Translations under genes and position numbers: made by a program
Shown: in pieces, positions 46,116 through 55,882 of the stretch
Position numbering within the stretch: the stretch's first letter is position 1
Layout: the number at the start of each line of letters is the position of its first letter
NCBI GenBank assembly: GCA_949372595.1
Contig: CASIAN010000021.1
Span: forward strand, 17,298 to 81,297
DNA length: 64,000 nt
DNA from: CPC320 sp002336405
GTDB taxonomy: Bacteria > Pseudomonadota > Alphaproteobacteria > Rhodobacterales > Rhodobacteraceae
Direction: 5' to 3'
Notes under the pieces: model-generated
Seen by the model: only the letters and a program-made list of their open reading frames with translations
Database searches by the model: none
Told to the model about the DNA's origin: nothing

Positions 46116-46264
46116 CAAACCAAAGACAGTCACGCCAAGGCGTCACGTTGCATCAAACCAGCTTGCATCGAACCCGTCCACTGACGGCACCCGCCCAAAG
46201 GCCGGCAGGTTATGGGGTGTGGCCGCGGATCAGACAGCGCATTTTAGGCTTCATAACAGAATAA
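46046..46264 (+). CDS. small ORF (72 aa), second member of the duplicated pair
   Basis: AAAGGAG lies six bases before ATG 46046, a strong ribosome site. The first 20 residues match the 44980 frame; the remainder (HQTSLHRTRPLTAPAQRP) is basic, low in complexity and probably not under selection. The region 46265-46576 after it (312 bp) holds no gene. Function unknown. Confidence 0.35.
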   Translation: MCYYDHASMMILQLGHWHPNHGNPNQRQSRQGVTLHQTSLHRTRPLTAPAQRPAGYGVWPRIRQRILGFITE

Positions 46265-46576
46265 TAGGCTGATCCTTCAGGGAAGATTGGGTCGCTGAAA
46301 TTAAGTTTCAAACAGGGCCAGCAAAAAATTGCTTTTCATATTCCGCTCTCCAAAAATAATCTGTGGCAATCGCGGCTGGGATCATCGCCTTGCAAATCAG
46401 TCTTAGCCCCCGCATGACCGCCTCTCTCCGCCCTGTGCGACCCTCAAAATCCTTTCTTTAACCCACTCTTGCCTGTATAACACAGGCCAACGGTGCACCA
46501 ACGTCCAGAATCGTGAAATCTCTTTGTGATGGGCAGGCTGAACAAAATAACCCGCGCCATCCATTCGGAGACCCCA

Positions 46577-47407
46577 ATGCCCCTCAGTGACGCCGATAAA
46601 ACTCTGATCCTTGAGACCGTTCGCGACGCCGCAAGGCGTGAAATCATGCCGCGGTTTCGGGCGCTGTCCGAGGCCGATATCAACACGAAATCAGCCCCTG
46701 ACGATCTGGTGACAGCTGCCGACCTGGCCGCCGAGGCCCTGATCACCGCACAGCTTGGACGGGCTTTTCCCGACGCGCTGATCCTTGGCGAAGAAGCGGT
46801 CGCAGCCAACCCCAGCCTGCGCGACCAACTGGCAGATGCCGAGATGGCGATTATCATTGATCCGGTCGACGGTACGTGGAATTACGCCCGCGGTCTGGCG
46901 CTGTTTGGGGTGATCTTGGCGGTGACCCGGTATGGGGTTCCAATTTACGGGTTGCTTTACGATCCGGTGATAGATGACTGGATCGTCTCAAGTGAAAACG
47001 CTGACACCTGTTATACCAATGCGCACGATAGCCGCGCGTTGCGATTGCCAGCAACCCCGCCGGAAACAAAAGCTGGCGGCTATGTGCCGTTGGGATCCTT
47101 GCCTGACCCACACCGCCTCCGCGTGGCCGCGCTTTGGCCACAAATTGGTCGGCTCAATTCTTTGCGCTGCGCCTGCCATGAATTCCGCATGCTGGCGCAG
47201 GGCCATGTCGATTTTATGCTGTCTACGCGGCTAACCCCGTGGGATCACGCCGCCGGGGTGCTGGTGGTGCAACAGGCCGGCGGCACCGCAAAAATGCTTG
47301 ACGGTAGCGCCTATTCGGCTGTCCAGCGCGACGGTTATCTGCTCAGCGCGCGCAACGCCAACGCATGGTCCGAAATCCAGCAGGCATTTTCGTTCCTGCT
47401 GGACTGA
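46577..47407 (+). CDS. inositol monophosphatase-family phosphatase
   Basis: The 276-residue Mg-dependent phosphatase has LILGEEAV for the first metal Glu, IIDPVDGTWNYARG (D-P-V-D-G-T) for the metal/phosphate site and TPWDHAAGVLVVQQAGG near the C-terminus. It could act on inositol phosphate, histidinol phosphate or 3'-phosphoadenosine phosphate; the sequence does not decide. GGAG precedes ATG 46577. It ends 9 bp before the convergent gcvP. Confidence 0.92.
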   Translation: MPLSDADKTLILETVRDAARREIMPRFRALSEADINTKSAPDDLVTAADLAAEALITAQLGRAFPDALILGEEAVAANPSLRDQLADAEMAIIIDPVDGTWNYARGLALFGVILAVTRYGVPIYGLLYDPVIDDWIVSSENADTCYTNAHDSRALRLPATPPETKAGGYVPLGSLPDPHRLRVAALWPQIGRLNSLRCACHEFRMLAQGHVDFMLSTRLTPWDHAAGVLVVQQAGGTAKMLDGSAYSAVQRDGYLLSARNANAWSEIQQAFSFLLD

Positions 47408-47416
47408 TGCACGCGC

Positions 47417-50275
47417 TTATTCGGCGGCTTCGGCATAGTCCGACATCGGCGGACAGGTGCATACCAGATGCCGGTCGCCATAAACATTGTCGACGCGGTT
47501 CACCGGTGGCCAGTATTTATCAACTCGAAATGCGCCAGGCGGGAAACAACCCTGTTCACGGCTATAGGGCCGGTCCCAGTCGCCCACCAGATCCTCAACT
47601 GTGTGCGGCGCGTGTTTGAGCGGATTATTCTCGGCGTCAATCTGACCGTTTTCCACCGCCGCAATCTCGGCCCGTATCGCCAGCATAGCGTCGCAAAACC
47701 GGTCGAGTTCAGCCTTGGTTTCCGACTCCGTCGGCTCAACCATCAGAGTGCCCGCCACGGGCCAGCTCATCGTTGGCGCATGAAAACCACAATCAATCAG
47801 CCGCTTGGCAATATCATCCACAGTTATGCCCGCACTCACTGCAAACGGACGTACATCCAGAATGCACTCATGCGCCACACGGCCGGTCGGTCCTTTATAA
47901 AGTACCTCAAACGACCCCTCGAGCCGTTTGGCGATGTAATTGGCGTTCAAAATCGCCACCCGTGTCGCTTGGGTCAGCCCCTCGCCCCCCATCATTAGGC
48001 AATAGGCCCAACTGATCGGCAGTAATGACGGTGAGCCAAACGCCGCCGCTGAAACTGCACCCGAGGCGCCTGCGGCGTCAGCCGTAGTATGATGACCGGG
48101 CAAATGTGGCGTCAGATGCGCCTTGACGCCAATTGGCCCCATGCCCGGGCCACCGCCCCCGTGCGGGATACAAAACGTCTTATGCAAGTTGAGATGGCTG
48201 ACATCACCGCCCAAATCACCGGGGCGCGACAGACCGACCATTGCGTTCATATTGGCACCGTCGATATAGACCTGACCGCCATTGTCATGGGTGATTTGAC
48301 AAACCTCATGAACTGTTTCCTCAAACACACCATGGGTCGAGGGATAGGTGATCATGCAGCCCGCCAAGTGATCGGCATGTAGTGCCGCCTTGGTGCGAAA
48401 GTCCTCGAGATCAATATCACCACGCTCATCCGATTGCACCGGCACCACCTTCCAACCCACCATCTGAGCACTGGCCGGATTGGTACCATGCGCCGAGGTC
48501 GGGATCAGACAGATATTGCGATGTGCCGCGCCACGTGCCGCGTGATAGGCCGCAATTGTCAGCAACCCTGCGTATTCGCCTTGAGCACCCGAATTAGGTT
48601 GCATCGAAATCGTATCATATCCGGTTATATCGCACAGTTTAGATGATAAATCGTCAATCATCTCGCGATATCCCAGCGCCTGATCTGCTGGCGCAAAGGG
48701 ATGCAGTAATGAAAACTCACGCCAGCTGACCGGCATCATCTCCGCCGCCGAGTTCAGTTTCATCGTGCAGCTGCCCAGCGGGATCATCGCGCGATCAAGT
48801 GCCAGATCACGATCTGCGAGACGCCGCATATAGCGCATCATTTCGGTTTCAGCACGGTTCATGTGGAACACATGATGTTGCAGGTAATCGCTTTTGCGGT
48901 GCAACGCCTCTGGCACCCGGTACAGCGGTGCCAAATCATCATCATCGCGCGCAATGCCAAACGCCCGCCAGACCGCTTGCGTCGTGGCACGCCGACTGCG
49001 CTCATCCAGAGTGATGCCCACCTTGGTCCCGCCCACGGCCCGCAGATTGATCCCCTCAGCCACTGCGGAGGCCATTATCGCGTTTTGCAGTGGGCCAACC
49101 TCAACAGTGATCGTATCAAAAAACGCCTCCGGCTCAACCTCAAAACCCGCCGCCTCAAACCCTTTGGCCAAACGAACGGTTTTGCGGTGAATGCGCTGAG
49201 CAATCGCTTTCAGACCTTCCGGACCATGAAAAACAGCATAAAACGACGCCATCACCGCCAGCAATGCCTGCGCCGTACACACATTTGAGGTGGCTTTCTC
49301 GCGGCGGATATGCTGTTCGCGGGTTTGCAGCGACAAGCGATAGGCCCGGTTGCCATTGGCATCAACCGACACGCCAACAATACGCCCCGGCATCGACCGC
49401 TTATAGGCATCCTTGGTTGCCATATAGGCCGCATGTGGGCCACCATACCCCACCGGCACACCAAAACGCTGGGTGCTGCCAACCGCAATATCAGCCTGCA
49501 TGGCACCGGGTTCTTTGAGCAAGGTCAAAGACAGCGGATCGGCACAGACAATCCCAATGGCCTTGGCCAGATGCAGCGCTGCGATTGGATCGGTAAAGTC
49601 CTGAACATGACCGTGAGTACCGGGGTATTGAAAAATTGCACCAAACACCTGTGTGGCATCCAAGGCCTCGGGGGCGCCGATGATGATGTCAATACCCAGC
49701 GGCGCCGCACGGGTTTGCATCACAGCGATATTTTGCGGATGGCAGTTTTGATCAATGAAAAACACCTTCATTTTCGATTTAGCCACCCGCTGCGCCATGG
49801 TCATCGCTTCGGCACAGGCTGTGGCTTCATCCAGCAGAGAAGCGTTAGCGATCTCTAACCCAGTCAAATCACTGACCATGGTTTGAAAATTCAACAACGC
49901 CTCGAGACGGCCTTGGGATATCTCTGGCTGATACGGGGTATAGGCCGTGTACCAAGCCGGATTTTCCAAAATATTGCGCTGAATCACCGGTGGGGTGACG
50001 GTGCCGTGATAGCCTTGTCCGATCAAGCTGGTCAGAACGATGTTTTTAGAGGCCGTCACCCGCATATGATGCAGCAGTTCCCGCTCGGATTTGGGCTTGC
50101 CGAAATTAAGCGGCTTTTCTTGCCTTATAGACACCGGCAGCGTGTCATCAATAAGGCCGGCGAGGTCTGGCGCTCCAACAGTTTGTAACATCTTCACCAT
50201 CTCTTCCGGAGACGGGCCAATATGGCGCCGATTGGCAAAATCATAGGGCAAGTAATTTGTCGGTTTAAAGGGCAT
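47417..50275 (-). CDS. gcvP: glycine dehydrogenase (decarboxylating), P protein
   Basis: The 952-residue PLP protein decarboxylates glycine and passes aminomethyl to GcvH lipoate. The N-terminal half has RRHIGPSPEEM and YTPYQPEISQGRLEALLNFQ (shown as parts), the C-terminal half LNLHKTFCIPHGGGGPGMGP with the PLP Lys. It is the full single-chain form. GGGAGG precedes ATG 50275. It is the last gene of gcvT-gcvH-gcvP, 105 bp after gcvH. Confidence 0.97.
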   Translation of the reverse strand: MPFKPTNYLPYDFANRRHIGPSPEEMVKMLQTVGAPDLAGLIDDTLPVSIRQEKPLNFGKPKSERELLHHMRVTASKNIVLTSLIGQGYHGTVTPPVIQRNILENPAWYTAYTPYQPEISQGRLEALLNFQTMVSDLTGLEIANASLLDEATACAEAMTMAQRVAKSKMKVFFIDQNCHPQNIAVMQTRAAPLGIDIIIGAPEALDATQVFGAIFQYPGTHGHVQDFTDPIAALHLAKAIGIVCADPLSLTLLKEPGAMQADIAVGSTQRFGVPVGYGGPHAAYMATKDAYKRSMPGRIVGVSVDANGNRAYRLSLQTREQHIRREKATSNVCTAQALLAVMASFYAVFHGPEGLKAIAQRIHRKTVRLAKGFEAAGFEVEPEAFFDTITVEVGPLQNAIMASAVAEGINLRAVGGTKVGITLDERSRRATTQAVWRAFGIARDDDDLAPLYRVPEALHRKSDYLQHHVFHMNRAETEMMRYMRRLADRDLALDRAMIPLGSCTMKLNSAAEMMPVSWREFSLLHPFAPADQALGYREMIDDLSSKLCDITGYDTISMQPNSGAQGEYAGLLTIAAYHAARGAAHRNICLIPTSAHGTNPASAQMVGWKVVPVQSDERGDIDLEDFRTKAALHADHLAGCMITYPSTHGVFEETVHEVCQITHDNGGQVYIDGANMNAMVGLSRPGDLGGDVSHLNLHKTFCIPHGGGGPGMGPIGVKAHLTPHLPGHHTTADAAGASGAVSAAAFGSPSLLPISWAYCLMMGGEGLTQATRVAILNANYIAKRLEGSFEVLYKGPTGRVAHECILDVRPFAVSAGITVDDIAKRLIDCGFHAPTMSWPVAGTLMVEPTESETKAELDRFCDAMLAIRAEIAAVENGQIDAENNPLKHAPHTVEDLVGDWDRPYSREQGCFPPGAFRVDKYWPPVNRVDNVYGDRHLVCTCPPMSDYAEAAE

Positions 50276-50380
50276 CACAGCCTCCCGTTCATAAATATTA
50301 AATGAGCCAACCGGTGCAAGCCGGGTCAACGGGCGACTTCACCGCAATGCAAGCAGGGTAAATACTGTCGCCGCAAAACC

Positions 50381-50740
50381 TCAGCCGATTAGTTTTTTAT
50401 AGCCGGCCTCGCTGAGGTAATCATCCATCTGCCCCAGATCGGCAGCCTTTAATTTGAAAAACCATGCCTCCCCCAAGGGATCATCATTAACCATGCTGGG
50501 AGTGGCAACCAAAGCCTCATTGACTTCTACAATCTCCCCATCCAATGGCGACAAGATATCAGAGGCGGCCTTGACGCTTTCGATCACCACGATCTCTTCG
50601 TCTTTCGCCACAATGGTGCCGGTCTCTGGCAGTTCGACAAAAACCACATCTCCCAATTGCGCCGAAGCATGATCCGTGATGCCCACCACCACCAGATCGC
50701 CTTCGATACGCAACCATTCATGTTCTTCAGTGTATTTCAT
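50381..50740 (-). CDS. gcvH: glycine cleavage system H protein
   Basis: The 119-residue lipoyl carrier begins YTEEHEWLRIEGD and carries the lipoylation site in VIESVKAASDILSP (Lys of ESVKA, about residue 59). It shuttles the aminomethyl group between P, T and L proteins. It lies 19 bp after gcvT. Confidence 0.98.
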   Translation of the reverse strand: MKYTEEHEWLRIEGDLVVVGITDHASAQLGDVVFVELPETGTIVAKDEEIVVIESVKAASDILSPLDGEIVEVNEALVATPSMVNDDPLGEAWFFKLKAADLGQMDDYLSEAGYKKLIG

Positions 50741-50759
50741 TGCGGGTCTCTCCTGTTGA

Positions 50760-51881
50760 TTATCTTTTAAAGTTGGCGGGGGTAAACGGCAGTTTGACCA
50801 CCGTCAACGGCAGACGTTTGCCACGTATTTCGCCAAAAACCTGTGTGTCGACTACCGCCATATCGGCAGGTACATAGCCCATGGCAACCGGCCGGCCTAG
50901 ACTTGGGCCAAAGCCCCCAGATGTGATGGCACCGATAGGCCTCTCAGCGTCAGCCGAAGCAAACAGCGGCACACCTTCACGCATCGGGGCCCGCCCTTGG
51001 GGCAACAAACCAACGCGACGACGTTTGGGCCCCTCTTGTAATTCGGTAAGAATGCGCTCTTCACCGGGAAAGCCTCCGGCGCGGTCACCTTGTGCACGGC
51101 GGCTTTTTTGGATCGCCCAGGCCAGTCCGGCCTCGACCGGGCTGCTTGTTGTATCAATATCATGGCCATACAAGCACAAGCCCGCCTCAAGCCGCAGAGA
51201 ATCGCGTGCCCCCAGACCAATCAGCTCAACCTCGGAATGCTGCAACAGCGCCCGCGCCAGATCTTCGGCCGCCGCGACAGGTACAGAAATTTCATAGCCA
51301 TCCTCACCGGTATAGCCCGAGCGCGACACCCAGCATTCGGCGCCTGCCAGAGGTACGGTTTCGACATCCATAAAGCCCAGATCCGCAACCATAGGGTGAT
51401 GCACTGCCAACACAGCCTCAGCGGCCGGCCCCTGAAGAGCCAGCAATGCACGATTGGTTATCTCTTTGACGGTTATTTCTGGTCCAAGCTGACGTCTGAG
51501 ATAGGCAATATCATCAATTTTACAGCCCGCATTGACCACCATAAAAATATGATCGCCGCGGTTTGCCAACATCAGATCATCGCTGACACCGCCCTGAGGC
51601 GTGGTGAAAAAACCATAGCGTTGACGGCCCCGCGGCAAATTGAGAATATCGACCGGCAGCAGTGCTTCAAGTGCACGCGCCACCGCGTCATAACTGCGCC
51701 CCCGCAACACCACTTGTCCCATATGGCTGACATCGAACAGGCCAGCATGGGCCCGAGTGTGCAGATGTTCTTTGAGCACCCCCAAAGGATATTGCACCGG
51801 CATATCATACCCGGCAAAGGGCACCATTTTGGCACCTTTTTTTTCATGCAGCGCATGCAGCGGCGTACGGAGCAACGTCAT
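50760..51881 (-). CDS. gcvT: aminomethyltransferase, glycine cleavage T protein
   Basis: The 373-residue protein moves the aminomethyl methylene to tetrahydrofolate and releases ammonia. LHALHEKKGAKMVPFAGYDM opens it, FDVSHMGQ and SRSGYTGEDGYEI follow, and the catalytic Asp lies in the first of these regions. First gene of the operon, directly behind the riboswitch, so glycine should induce the whole gcv unit. Confidence 0.97.
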   Translation of the reverse strand: MTLLRTPLHALHEKKGAKMVPFAGYDMPVQYPLGVLKEHLHTRAHAGLFDVSHMGQVVLRGRSYDAVARALEALLPVDILNLPRGRQRYGFFTTPQGGVSDDLMLANRGDHIFMVVNAGCKIDDIAYLRRQLGPEITVKEITNRALLALQGPAAEAVLAVHHPMVADLGFMDVETVPLAGAECWVSRSGYTGEDGYEISVPVAAAEDLARALLQHSEVELIGLGARDSLRLEAGLCLYGHDIDTTSSPVEAGLAWAIQKSRRAQGDRAGGFPGEERILTELQEGPKRRRVGLLPQGRAPMREGVPLFASADAERPIGAITSGGFGPSLGRPVAMGYVPADMAVVDTQVFGEIRGKRLPLTVVKLPFTPANFKR

Positions 51882-51961
51882 GTGTCCACCTATTTTTGTG
51901 GCCAGAGGCGAATTTTAAACGCAACGGCATCTCATAAGCTCCGGCTTTGGCCGGTGCAGCG

Positions 51962-52118
51962 ATGCCCCCTCTGTCTTTTTGCCTGAGATCGTTATCCCTT
52001 CGGCGGACGCAGTTTCCACGCCTCTCTCCAGAGTGTTTTCATCAAAATGGTCCTGTCGCCTGAGAGTTTCCGGGGCGGTTGCTCCTTCGGCACCAGCACG
52101 CGGCTGGTTCTCCCACTT
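51962..52118 (-). ncRNA. tandem glycine riboswitch
   Basis: On the minus strand, between 52118 and 51962, two aptamers follow each other. The first has GGGAGAACC, CCGAAGGAGCAA, AACTCTCAGGCGACAGGACC; the second GGAGAGA, CCGAAGGGATAA, ATCTCAGGCAAAAAGACAG followed by GGGGG. This GGAGA / CCGAAGG / CUCAGGCAAAAAGACAG order is the known tandem glycine aptamer. It lies 81 bp before the gcvT start, where it controls the operon in cis. Confidence 0.92.
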
Positions 52119-52254
52119 CGATACTGCATCTTAGTCTGCCGATTCAGAACTGACAAGACAGGTTTTTAAGCGCCCCAAAATCTTGAAAAGACCTATTTTG
52201 GGTTTCTAAATTGACATGTTTGACTTTGTGTTTTTGATCAGTGATCTTCCCGCC

Positions 52255-52821
52255 ATGACACATTCTTATTTCTTTGGCTACGGGTCGTTGGTAAACGCCG
52301 CCACCCATCGATATGCTCCGACCGAGAGACTGCGCATTCAGGGCTGGCGCCGGACGTGGCGGCAGGTGGCGGACCACCCGGTGGCACTCCTGAGCGCAAT
52401 GCCCGATGATGACAGCGCGATTGACGGGCTAATCGCGCCGGTGCCAGACAACAACTGGGCCGCGTTAGATGCCCGCGAACAGGGCTACAACCGGCTGGTT
52501 TTAACACCGGCCGCCTTGCCAGATTCGTATCAAGAGCATGATATTGCGATTTACGCTGTGCCAGAAACACCCGTGGATGGCGACCCGCACAAGCGTCCGA
52601 TTTTACTCAGCTATCTTGATGTGGTTCTTCAGGGCTATCTGCAGCAGTTCGGCCCGCTGGGTGCAGAGCAGTTTCTTGCAACAACCGACGGCTGGGACCG
52701 CCCTGTTCAGGATGACCGCGCCGCGCCACGTTATCCGCGCCACCAAGCGTTAGACGCCACACAGCTTGCTTTTGTCGACTCGGCCATAGAGCGGCTGGCC
52801 CTAAGCGTTATCCAGCCCTAA
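52255..52821 (+). CDS. gamma-glutamylcyclotransferase-like protein
   Basis: The 188-residue protein opens with SYFFGYGSLVNAAT, the YGSL signature of the GGCT/ChaC fold. WRRTWRQ and a following acidic patch fit the family, though the catalytic Glu cannot be fixed by eye. It may cleave gamma-glutamyl peptides to 5-oxoproline. ATG 52255 is chosen because the conserved part begins there. Its 3' end overlaps the convergent gltX end by 21 bp. Confidence 0.8.
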   Translation: MTHSYFFGYGSLVNAATHRYAPTERLRIQGWRRTWRQVADHPVALLSAMPDDDSAIDGLIAPVPDNNWAALDAREQGYNRLVLTPAALPDSYQEHDIAIYAVPETPVDGDPHKRPILLSYLDVVLQGYLQQFGPLGAEQFLATTDGWDRPVQDDRAAPRYPRHQALDATQLAFVDSAIERLALSVIQP

Positions 52822-54144
52822 CCCGCGGGCTTTGATCACCTGAAGCAAAGGCAAAAGCGCCGACATGTCCGGACCGTGCTGCTGTCCGGTCAGCGCCTTG
52901 CGCAACGGCATGAACAACCCGCGCCCCTTGCGCCCTGTGGCGGCTTTGACCTCTGCTGTCCACGCCCCCCAACTTTCGCCATCCAGCTGGCCTGTTGGCA
53001 ACAGCGTCATCGCATGCGCGACGAAGTCTGCATCCTCAGTCTCGATGACGGGATCAGCGCCTTGTGAAAACAGCGTCCACCACGCCGCCAGATCATGGCG
53101 TGTGGTGATGTTTTCCCGCGTGACGGCCCAGAACTGTCGCGACAAACCGGCGGGAACGCCCAGGGCTGCAATCTCATCAGCCAACGCAGAATGCTCAAGC
53201 GTCTGCAGATGACGGCCCGTCAGCGGGAACAAGTCATCGACATCAAATTTGGTGGGCGCAGATCCAAAATGGGTCAGATCGAAATTTTCGGCAATCGCCG
53301 TCAGGTCGTCTTGTAACTCGATCGGATCGCTCGAACCCAGACGTGCCATCTGGCTGAGCAATGCGGCCGGTTCAACCCCTTGCTCTCGCAGATCGCGCAG
53401 TGCCAGTGTCCCCAAGCGCTTTGATAGCGCTTCGCCTTGCGGACCTGTTAATAAAGAGTGATGCGCAAACGCTGGCAGCGTGCCCCCAAGCGCAGTGATC
53501 ATCTGGATCTGGGTGGCGGTATTGGTCACATGATCCGACCCGCGCACCACATTGGTGACGCCCATCTCGATATCATCCACCACCGAGGCCAAGGTATACA
53601 GCACCTGACCATCGCCGCGGATCAACACCGGATCGCTAACGCTGGCGGCATCAATCGACATCTCGCCCAGAATTCCATCATGCCATTCTATGCGCTCAAG
53701 ATCCAGCTTGAACCGCCAATGGCCCTGCCCGCGCTCGGCGCGCAACTTATCTTTTTCAGCCTCTGTCAGCGCAAGCGCCGCACGGTCATAAACCGGTGGC
53801 TTACCCATGTTAAGTTGCTTTTTACGTTTGAGATCGAGCTCAGTCGGGGTCTCAAAACACTCGTAAAACCGCCCCATCGCACGCAATTGATCGGCTGCAG
53901 CGCTATAGCGGTCCAACCGCAACGACTGGCGCTCAACACGGTCCCAGCTCAATCCGAGCCACGTCATATCTTGTTGAATTGCCTCAACATAAGCTTCTTT
54001 CGAGCGCTCGGGGTCGGTGTCATCAATCCGCAGGATGAAGTCGCCCCCAGCCTTGCGGGCAATCAGATGATTAAACAGCGCTGTGCGCAGGTTTCCAACA
54101 TGAATATACCCAGTGGGTGACGGTGCGAAACGGGTGGTTGTCAT
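52801..54144 (-). CDS. gltX: glutamyl-tRNA synthetase
   Basis: The 447-residue class I synthetase charges tRNA-Glu. FAPSPTGYIHVGNLRTALFN holds the HIGH-type motif (HVGN), and ALSKRLGTLAL the KMSKS-type motif (SKRLG). The GluRS-type anticodon domain is present at the C-terminus. It is the short alphaproteobacterial type. ATG 54144 is used. nadE lies upstream with a 79-bp gap. Confidence 0.96.
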   Translation of the reverse strand: MTTTRFAPSPTGYIHVGNLRTALFNHLIARKAGGDFILRIDDTDPERSKEAYVEAIQQDMTWLGLSWDRVERQSLRLDRYSAAADQLRAMGRFYECFETPTELDLKRKKQLNMGKPPVYDRAALALTEAEKDKLRAERGQGHWRFKLDLERIEWHDGILGEMSIDAASVSDPVLIRGDGQVLYTLASVVDDIEMGVTNVVRGSDHVTNTATQIQMITALGGTLPAFAHHSLLTGPQGEALSKRLGTLALRDLREQGVEPAALLSQMARLGSSDPIELQDDLTAIAENFDLTHFGSAPTKFDVDDLFPLTGRHLQTLEHSALADEIAALGVPAGLSRQFWAVTRENITTRHDLAAWWTLFSQGADPVIETEDADFVAHAMTLLPTGQLDGESWGAWTAEVKAATGRKGRGLFMPLRKALTGQQHGPDMSALLPLLQVIKARGLGLDNA

Positions 54145-54223
54145 GGAAATTTCTCCTGTTCACTGGCCGTGTCCCATATGTGACCGGCATTGTCCAGAAA
54201 GCGCAGACGCGAGAAGGCTTTCC

Positions 54224-55882
54224 CTAGCCGCCATCGCGCCAGCGATTGACAATAGGATATCGGCGGTCAAGCCAGAACGCCTTTTTGCTCAGACGTGTGC
54301 CCGGGGCCGACTGAAACCGCTTGTATTCGCTGAGGTAAAGCAAATGCTGTACCTGTTTGACCTCCGCCTCGGCAAAGCCTGCGGCAACGCACTCTGAAAC
54401 TGAGGCATCTTTATCGACCAACATCTCTAGAATGCCGTCCAGCACCGGATAATCAGGCAGGCTGTCGCTGTCTTTTTGATCGGGGCGCAATTCAGCCGAG
54501 GGCGCTTTGGTGATCACACGCTCGGGGATCACCGCCCCTGCGGCTGCCATCATCCAGCCGCGGTGCTGGTTGTTGCGCCAGCGACAAATCTCGAAAACCC
54601 GGGTTTTATATAGATCCTTGATCGGATTATAGCCGCCTGCCATATCCCCATATATCGTCGCATAGCCCACCGCCACTTCGGATTTATTACCTGTGGTCAA
54701 CAGCATTTCGCCAAATTTATTTGACAACGCCATCAGCAGCAGACCGCGCAGACGCGACTGGATGTTCTCTTCGGTCAGATCGGGCTGCACGCCCGCAAAC
54801 AACGGCGCCAGCGTGCCGGTTATCGCCGTCTGAGCCTCTTTGATCGGCACGAAATCATATGCGCAGCCCAGATTTTCCGCGACATCTTTGGCATCCTGCA
54901 GCGAACTTTCAGATGTATAGTCTGACGGCAGCATCACACAGCGCACATTGTCCGCGCCGATGGCGTCGGCGGCAATCGTAGCGACGATCGCGCTATCGAT
55001 CCCCCCCGACAAACCCAACAAAACCTTACCAAAGCCAGATTTGCGCAAATAATCGCGCAACCCCAGCACCATCGCATGATAATCCTGTTCCAACAAATCG
55101 GGAATTTTGGCTTTTGGACCGTCCTCGACGCGCCAGCCCTCGGAGCCACGGTGCAAATCGACATGGGCAACCGTGTCCTCAAACAGCGGCAATTGCACCG
55201 CCAGTGCACCGCCGGGGTTCAGCGCGAAGCTGCCGCCATCAAATACCTGATCATCCTGCCCACCGACCATATTGAGATAAATCAGCGGCAAGCCGGTTTC
55301 GATCACCCGCGCCACCATGATGTTTTGGCGCACCGATAATTTCTCGCGATCATAGGGCGACCCATTGGGAATCAATAAAAACTCCGCCCCGGTTTCCGAC
55401 AGCGTCTCGGAGACATCCTCATACCATGCATCTTCACAGATCGGGCTGCCAATACGGGTATCGCCAACGCTATACGGCCCACCCAGCGGTCCAGCATCAA
55501 AGATTCGCACCTCGTCAAAGACAGTCTCGTTTGGAAGGTGGTTTTTCAACACCTTGGACGTAATTTCACCCCCGCGCAAAATGAAATATGCATTGTAAAG
55601 CTTGCCGTCTTCAGCCCAGGGCCCCCCGATCCCCAAGGTAGGACCATCTGCGCAGTCTGCGGCCAAACGCGTCACCGCCGCCATGGCCGCGTTATGAAAC
55701 GACGGTTTAAGGACCAAATCTTGCGCATTATAACCGGTAATAAACATCTCCGGCAGGGCAACCATATCAGCCCCGGCGTCACGGCCCTGTTGCCAGATGC
55801 TGCGCGCCAGGCCAGCATTGCCCGCGATATCGCCCACAGTGGGGTTGCTTTGTGCCAATGTCACACGGAACCTGTCAGCCAT
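54224..55882 (-). CDS. nadE: glutamine-dependent NAD+ synthetase
   Basis: The 552-residue protein joins an N-terminal nitrilase-type glutaminase domain (Glu in ALPEMFITGYN, Lys in VLKNHLPNE, Cys in SPICEDAWY) to a C-terminal NAD synthetase domain with the ATP pyrophosphatase P-loop GLSGGIDSAI. It makes NAD+ from deamido-NAD+. The two-domain form uses glutamine nitrogen through an internal ammonia channel. Confidence 0.97.
   Translation of the reverse strand: MADRFRVTLAQSNPTVGDIAGNAGLARSIWQQGRDAGADMVALPEMFITGYNAQDLVLKPSFHNAAMAAVTRLAADCADGPTLGIGGPWAEDGKLYNAYFILRGGEITSKVLKNHLPNETVFDEVRIFDAGPLGGPYSVGDTRIGSPICEDAWYEDVSETLSETGAEFLLIPNGSPYDREKLSVRQNIMVARVIETGLPLIYLNMVGGQDDQVFDGGSFALNPGGALAVQLPLFEDTVAHVDLHRGSEGWRVEDGPKAKIPDLLEQDYHAMVLGLRDYLRKSGFGKVLLGLSGGIDSAIVATIAADAIGADNVRCVMLPSDYTSESSLQDAKDVAENLGCAYDFVPIKEAQTAITGTLAPLFAGVQPDLTEENIQSRLRGLLLMALSNKFGEMLLTTGNKSEVAVGYATIYGDMAGGYNPIKDLYKTRVFEICRWRNNQHRGWMMAAAGAVIPERVITKAPSAELRPDQKDSDSLPDYPVLDGILEMLVDKDASVSECVAAGFAEAEVKQVQHLLYLSEYKRFQSAPGTRLSKKAFWLDRRYPIVNRWRDGG

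Noticed and set aside
51090..51986. 298-codon plus-strand frame
   Set aside because: Antisense to gcvT, with no domain pattern or ribosome site.
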